NCBI GenBank assembly: GCA_018970625.1
Contig: JAGWVZ010000262.1
Coordinates: forward strand, 1 to 5,676
Direction of reading: 5' to 3'
DNA length: 5,676 nucleotides
Origin: Myxococcales bacterium
GTDB lineage: Bacteria; Myxococcota; Bradymonadia; REDH01
In this document: one piece after another, positions 1-2,948 of the stretch
Layout: each line of letters opens with the position of its first letter
Numbering within the stretch: the stretch's first letter is position 1
The notes under the pieces: model-generated
Told to the model about the DNA's origin: nothing
The model's input: only the letters and a program-made list of their open reading frames with translations
The model's database searches: none
Made by a program: the position numbers and the translations under genes

Positions 1-382
1 CACCGACTGGACGGCTTCGGGTTCGATGCACATGGGTCGTGAGCTGGCGTGCGCAGCGTACCTGAACGAGACGCACTACGGCGGGTTCTTTACCGACCGC
101 GAGCTGTGGCTCATGGCGACGCAGTGGAACGCCGAGGCCCTGAAGATCGACGACGTCGTGGGTTCACTCGCGGTGGGTTTGTACGGCGATGTCGCGATTT
201 TTGACGGCGGCGCCCCCGACGCTCCCTATGTGGCCGCGCTGGCAGCCAACGCTGACAGCACCGCGCTGGTGTTGCGCGGCGGCACGCCGCTCTATGGCGA
301 TGCTGCGCTGGTGGCCGGTGTGACCGGCGGCGCCGATTGTGATGTGGTGCCGGATGTATGCGGCGAGGCAAAGCGCGTTTGC
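1..382 (+). repeat. Paralogous segment, copy 1 (end of amidohydrolase barrel)
   Basis: Bases 1-382 align with 5255-5630 with one net two-codon difference near the end. Shared blocks include the DNA for GTDWTA (the Gly codon is mostly outside the window), RELACA, RELWLMATQW, DDVVG, LVLRGG and AKRVC. By hand count 71 of 125 aligned residues agree (about 57%). This is a tandem gene duplication, not a mobile element: divergence is spread along the segment and there are no flanking inverted repeats. Confidence 0.85.
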
Positions 383-2635
383 TCGACGCGTGAGACCACG
401 TTCTCGATTGACACGCTCATCGCCGAGAACGTGGGCAACTATGGCCTGTTCTTCTGCGACACCCCGGATCGCGAGGTCACCTGTGTGCCGTCGCGCGACG
501 GCGAGGTGTCGGGTTCGACGGTGTACGACGGCTCGGTCTCGGACACCGACCCTGACGGCGACGGCCTGCCGAACGGCGACGATAACTGCCCCACCGTGTT
601 CAACCCGGTGCGGCCCATGGACGCTGGCGTGCAGGCCGACGGCGACGCCGACGGGCGTGGCGACGCGTGCGACGTGTGCCCGAACACGGCGTTCTCGACC
701 GTATGCGAGCGCCCCGATCCCGACGACTTCGACGGCGACGGCGTGTTGAACGCGACCGATAACTGCCGCAGCGACGCCAACGCCGACCAGCTCGACGGCG
801 ACGGCGACGGCCTGGGCGATGTCTGCGACGCCTGCCCGGCGTACCCGAACCCGGGCGGCGCTGCGTGTCTGGTGACCATTTACGACGTCAAGCAGACCGT
901 GCCCGAGGGCGAGCGCGTGGTGGTGGAAGGCGTGGTAACGGCCCGCCGCGGCAACGCGTTCTTCCTGCAGTACCTGCCCGACGACCCCGGTTATGCCGGC
1001 GCCGACTTCAGCGCCGTCTACGTATTCCTGGGCTCGACCCTGCCCGCCGGCATTACGGCTCCGACGGCCGGCCAGCGGGTGCGCGTGACGGGCACCACCG
1101 ACGATTTCTTTGGTCAGCGTCAGCTGCAGCGCGTCGAGTCGATCACCGTGGTGGAGTCGGGGCTTGCGCTGCCCGAACCGGTGGTGGTGACCCCGGCCGA
1201 GGTCGCGACCGGCGGCACGCGCGCCGCCGCGCTCGAGGCGGTGCTGGTGACCATTCCCGACACCACGGTCACTTCGAAGGCCCCGACCCCGGGCGCTTCC
1301 GACCCAACGCCCACCAACGAATACGTGGTCGGCGACGGCGTGCGCGTGGACGATGGCATCTTCAACACCTTTGCCACGGTGAACGTGGGCGACCGCATCT
1401 CGGTGACGGGTCTGCTGCTGTTCGCGTTCGGCAACAGCAAGATTCTGCCGCGCTTTGCCGAAGACGTAGCGCCCGTGGCTACCGGCCCGGTGACCATCTC
1501 GACGTTCGGCCCGGCGCAGGCGTTTGTGCTGCGCGCCGACGGCGCCTCTGTGGCGCCGGTCGGCGTGTACCCGTCGGCCCTGTCGGTGCGCCTGTCGCGC
1601 CGTGCTCCCGCGGGCGGCGTCACCGTCACCTTCTCGGGCGCCACCGACGTGACGGCCGCTCCGCTCTTCTTTGCCGAGAACGTGCAGCAACTCGATGTAC
1701 CGCTGCTGGCGACCTTCAGCGGCGGCGCTGCGCTGGTCGACACCACCCTCACCGCCACGCTGGGCGACTCGACGGCGACCGTGAACCTGCAGCTGGGTGC
1801 CCTCTCGTCGCCCATCACCGTGACCGGCGGCGGCACCCCCACGTTCCCGGCGGCGCGCAGCGAGACCATGACGTTCACCCTGTCGGGCCCCAGCCCTGCC
1901 ACCGTTACGCTTCCCGTGGCCCTCACAAGCCCCGATGGACTGACTTTTCCCGTTGGCAACGCGTCCATTACCGCTGGTGCCACCAGTTTTGAGGTAACGG
2001 TGCGCGCTCCGGCCGCCGGCGACTTCACGCTGGTGCTGAGCACGCCCTGGGAGTTCGGCGACAACGCCATCGTCTACCCCATTACCGCCGAAGCGCCCGC
2101 CGGCCCCGAAAACTGCCTGATCTTCTCGGAGTACGTCGAGGGTAGCTCCAGCAACAAGGCCATTGAGGTCTGGAACTGCGGTGTGAACGAGATCGACCTG
2201 ACGGGTGTGTTCATTAGCCTTCGCTCGAACGATACCACCACAGGCGAGACCAATGGACAGGCGCTAACGGGCTCGCTCGCACCCGGCGCCGTCTTGTCGT
2301 GGTGTAATTCCAGCGCAGTCGCCGCGCTCCGCTCGGCGTGCACAGCGACCTCGGGTGTGGCCAACTTCAACGGCGATGACCGACTGGCCTTGTATCGCAA
2401 TACCAACGGCACGGTCGGCTATCAGGCCGACGACGAGCTTCTGGACACCTTCGGTGTGTTCGACGGCCCACGCCCGCCGGCGACCACGTGGCAGGACAAC
2501 ACCTACCGCCGCTGCGTGAACCAGAACCCCAACCTGAACACCAACCCGTTTGTGATTGGCGACTGGTTCACCGAGCTGCCCATCGACACGTTCACTGGCG
2601 TTGGCGTGGCTCCCACGACCGACTGCGCCCCCTGA
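1..2635 (+). CDS. Exported amidohydrolase with TSP3, OB-fold and lamin-tail domains (5' partial)
   Basis: The frame is open from base 2 to the TGA at 2633-2635 (877 residues visible); the true start lies upstream, so the internal ATGs at 26 and 32 are not starts. Residues 1-127 are the end of a metal-dependent amidohydrolase barrel. They open with TDW, whose Asp is the usual last metal ligand, followed by RELWLMATQW and LVLRGG..YGD, and match the second gene closely. Then come two classical TSP3 calcium-binding blocks (about 180-286), an OB-fold-like pair (about 290-492), a beta-rich Ig-like stretch without clear family (about 493-700) and a lamin-tail domain (about 702-877). HxH and the two catalytic His should lie upstream and cannot be checked. 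There is no C-terminal membrane anchor or sorting tag. The domain set implies an exported protein; substrate unknown. The amidohydrolase call is firm from the paralog, the exact activity is not. Confidence 0.88.
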   Translation, partial: TDWTASGSMHMGRELACAAYLNETHYGGFFTDRELWLMATQWNAEALKIDDVVGSLAVGLYGDVAIFDGGAPDAPYVAALAANADSTALVLRGGTPLYGDAALVAGVTGGADCDVVPDVCGEAKRVCSTRETTFSIDTLIAENVGNYGLFFCDTPDREVTCVPSRDGEVSGSTVYDGSVSDTDPDGDGLPNGDDNCPTVFNPVRPMDAGVQADGDADGRGDACDVCPNTAFSTVCERPDPDDFDGDGVLNATDNCRSDANADQLDGDGDGLGDVCDACPAYPNPGGAACLVTIYDVKQTVPEGERVVVEGVVTARRGNAFFLQYLPDDPGYAGADFSAVYVFLGSTLPAGITAPTAGQRVRVTGTTDDFFGQRQLQRVESITVVESGLALPEPVVVTPAEVATGGTRAAALEAVLVTIPDTTVTSKAPTPGASDPTPTNEYVVGDGVRVDDGIFNTFATVNVGDRISVTGLLLFAFGNSKILPRFAEDVAPVATGPVTISTFGPAQAFVLRADGASVAPVGVYPSALSVRLSRRAPAGGVTVTFSGATDVTAAPLFFAENVQQLDVPLLATFSGGAALVDTTLTATLGDSTATVNLQLGALSSPITVTGGGTPTFPAARSETMTFTLSGPSPATVTLPVALTSPDGLTFPVGNASITAGATSFEVTVRAPAAGDFTLVLSTPWEFGDNAIVYPITAEAPAGPENCLIFSEYVEGSSSNKAIEVWNCGVNEIDLTGVFISLRSNDTTTGETNGQALTGSLAPGAVLSWCNSSAVAALRSACTATSGVANFNGDDRLALYRNTNGTVGYQADDELLDTFGVFDGPRPPATTWQDNTYRRCVNQNPNLNTNPFVIGDWFTELPIDTFTGVGVAPTTDCAP
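539..858 (+). other. Classical TSP3 calcium-binding blocks in the first protein
   Basis: Two blocks follow the pattern DxDGDGxxNxxDNC...DGDxDGxGDxCDxCP, the standard thrombospondin type 3 layout. Examples are DPDGDGLPNGDDNCP and, in the second block, DFDGDGVLNATDNC then LDGDGDGLGDVCDACP. The Asp side chains normally ligate Ca2+ and the Cys pairs form disulfides, so the segment would only fold properly outside the cytoplasm. It separates the enzyme from the OB-fold and lamin-tail modules and probably acts as a rigid spacer. It differs from the short 21-residue units of the neighbouring paralog. Confidence 0.85.
870..1478 (+). other. OB-fold-like domain pair (YhcR-type) in the first protein
   Basis: The segment begins with TIYDVKQTVPEGERVVVEGV, then VTARRGNAFFLQ. 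This is the first-strand pattern of the OB folds found in secreted bacterial nucleases of the YhcR/ExeM kind (G-x-x-V-x-V-x-G-V-V-T...FFLQ). A second strand set, GQRVRVTGTTDDFFGQRQLQ, and a further GDRISVTGLLLFAFGNSKIL suggest two consecutive OB units. In relatives these folds accompany catalytic domains and may bind nucleic acid or glycans; the ligand here is unknown. The domain call rests on motif recognition only. Confidence 0.6.
2104..2632 (+). other. C-terminal lamin-tail domain (LTD) of the first protein
   Basis: The signature IFSEYVEGSSSNKAIEVWNC matches the opening of bacterial lamin-tail domains (SEYxEGSSxNKAIEIxN). It is followed by an Ig-like strand series, LAPGAVLSWCNSS, and a terminal W-x-x-x-x-x-R-R motif (TWQDNTYRRC) before the last strand (IGDWFTELPIDTF). 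In bacteria the LTD is an exported module often joined to OB folds and nucleases or phosphatases, with a presumed adhesion or surface-targeting role. Four or more Cys (ENC, WNC, SWC, SAC, RRC, DCAP) suggest disulfides. The protein ends directly after it, so it is the C-terminal cap. Confidence 0.75.
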
Positions 2636-2703
2636 ACCGGGCGCGGCGGCCGAACCTGAGTGGCCGGGGCGTACCGCTGACCATCACCGGCGCACCCACG
2701 ACC

Positions 2704-2719
2704 GGGCGTGCTGCCGCCC
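2704..2719 (+). other. Short GC hairpin after the first gene
   Basis: GGGCG (2704-2708) can pair with CGCCC (2715-2719) around a six-base loop. It lies about 70 bases past the stop codon. No T run follows, so it is at best a weak RNA end-protecting structure; a chance hairpin in GC-rich DNA is equally likely. Confidence 0.2.
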
Positions 2720-2758
2720 TGCACATGCTGCTGTGGTTTCAGGCCGCTTCAGGGCCGA

Positions 2759-2768
2759 GCCGATCGGC
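2759..2768. other. Perfect 10-base palindrome GCCGATCGGC
   Basis: GCCGATCGGC reads identically on both strands, about 110 bases upstream of the second gene. It could be a dimeric regulator half-site pair, but palindromes of this length and composition are common by chance in such GC-rich DNA. I know of no regulator that would assign it. Confidence 0.15.
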
Positions 2769-2845
2769 GAACACGAGCTTTGCGTCGCATACAGGCGGGG
2801 CTTTCGCATTGACCCCATGCGCGATTGTCGCCAAGACGCCCGCGC

Positions 2846-2858
2846 AACGGTGACCGTT
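2846..2858. promoter_or_regulatory. Inverted repeat AACGG-TGA-CCGTT ahead of the second gene
   Basis: AACGG (2846-2850) and CCGTT (2854-2858) are exact inverted arms around TGA, followed by TTCT. The repeat ends 21 bases before the start codon. It could be an operator in the leader of the lipoprotein gene or a small leader hairpin. The stem is too short, and too close to the start codon, for a convincing terminator. Confidence 0.25.
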
Positions 2859-2870
2859 TTCTGTTGAGTC

Positions 2871-2874
2871 GAGG
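2871..2874 (+). promoter_or_regulatory. Ribosome binding site GAGG of the lipoprotein amidohydrolase
   Basis: GAGG lies five bases before the ATG at 2880, a normal Shine-Dalgarno position. The frame is closed upstream by an in-frame TGA at 2865-2867 with no start codon in between. ATG 2880 is therefore the most upstream possible start, and it places a proper lipoprotein signal at the N terminus. Confidence 0.75.
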
Positions 2875-2879
2875 TCGTT

Positions 2880-2948
2880 ATGCGTCGGACTGACGTGCTT
2901 TGTATTCGTCGATTTCTGCTGATTCCACTGCTGGCGGTAGCCGCCTGT
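2880..2948 (+). other. Lipoprotein signal peptide with lipobox
   Basis: Residues 1-23 read as a charged n-region containing RR twice, the hydrophobic core FLLIPLLAVAA and Cys23 within V-A-A-C, fitting the lipobox [LVI][ASTVI][GAS]C. Residues +2 and +3 are Ser, not the Asp that retains E. coli lipoproteins in the inner membrane, so outer-membrane sorting is plausible if that rule holds here. The IRRFLL stretch resembles a twin-arginine motif but lacks the usual Ser/Thr before RR, so Sec export is the simpler reading. Confidence 0.82.

Larger units (their letters stand above)
2636..2879. other. Intergenic region between the two paralogs
   Basis: This 244-base gap carries no gene I can support; reading frames crossing it are chance openings in GC-rich DNA. 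It holds a short GC hairpin (2704-2719), a 10-base palindrome (2759-2768), a second inverted repeat (2846-2858) and a ribosome binding site. There is no T-tract terminator and no good sigma-70 promoter. The distance is compatible with separate promoters or with readthrough from the first gene; the sequence does not decide between them. Confidence 0.6.

Noticed and set aside
26..34. ATG codons at 26 and 32 as the start of the first gene
   Set aside because: The frame is open to the window edge, and the preceding codons encode TDWTASGS, which is homologous to the interior of the second protein, so these Met codons are internal.
164..1690. A 508-codon open frame on the minus strand opposite the first gene
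   Set aside because: It is rich in Arg/His/Ala/Gly with no recognisable fold, and lies entirely against a well-supported coding sequence. It is typical of GC-rich antisense shadows.
2600..2635. A C-terminal sorting tag (LPxTG, GlyGly-CTERM or MYXO-CTERM) on the first protein
   Set aside because: The protein ends VAPTTDCAP with no hydrophobic helix or basic tail after the lamin-tail domain.
2809..2837. TTGACC as a -35 box with a -10 about 17 bases on
   Set aside because: The corresponding -10 hexamer is CAAGAC, which matches the consensus at only two of six positions.
2488..2867. Short plus-strand frames spanning the end of the first gene and the intergenic gap
   Set aside because: They overlap the lamin-tail coding region out of frame, have no ribosome binding site and translate into Arg/Pro-rich sequence without any motif.
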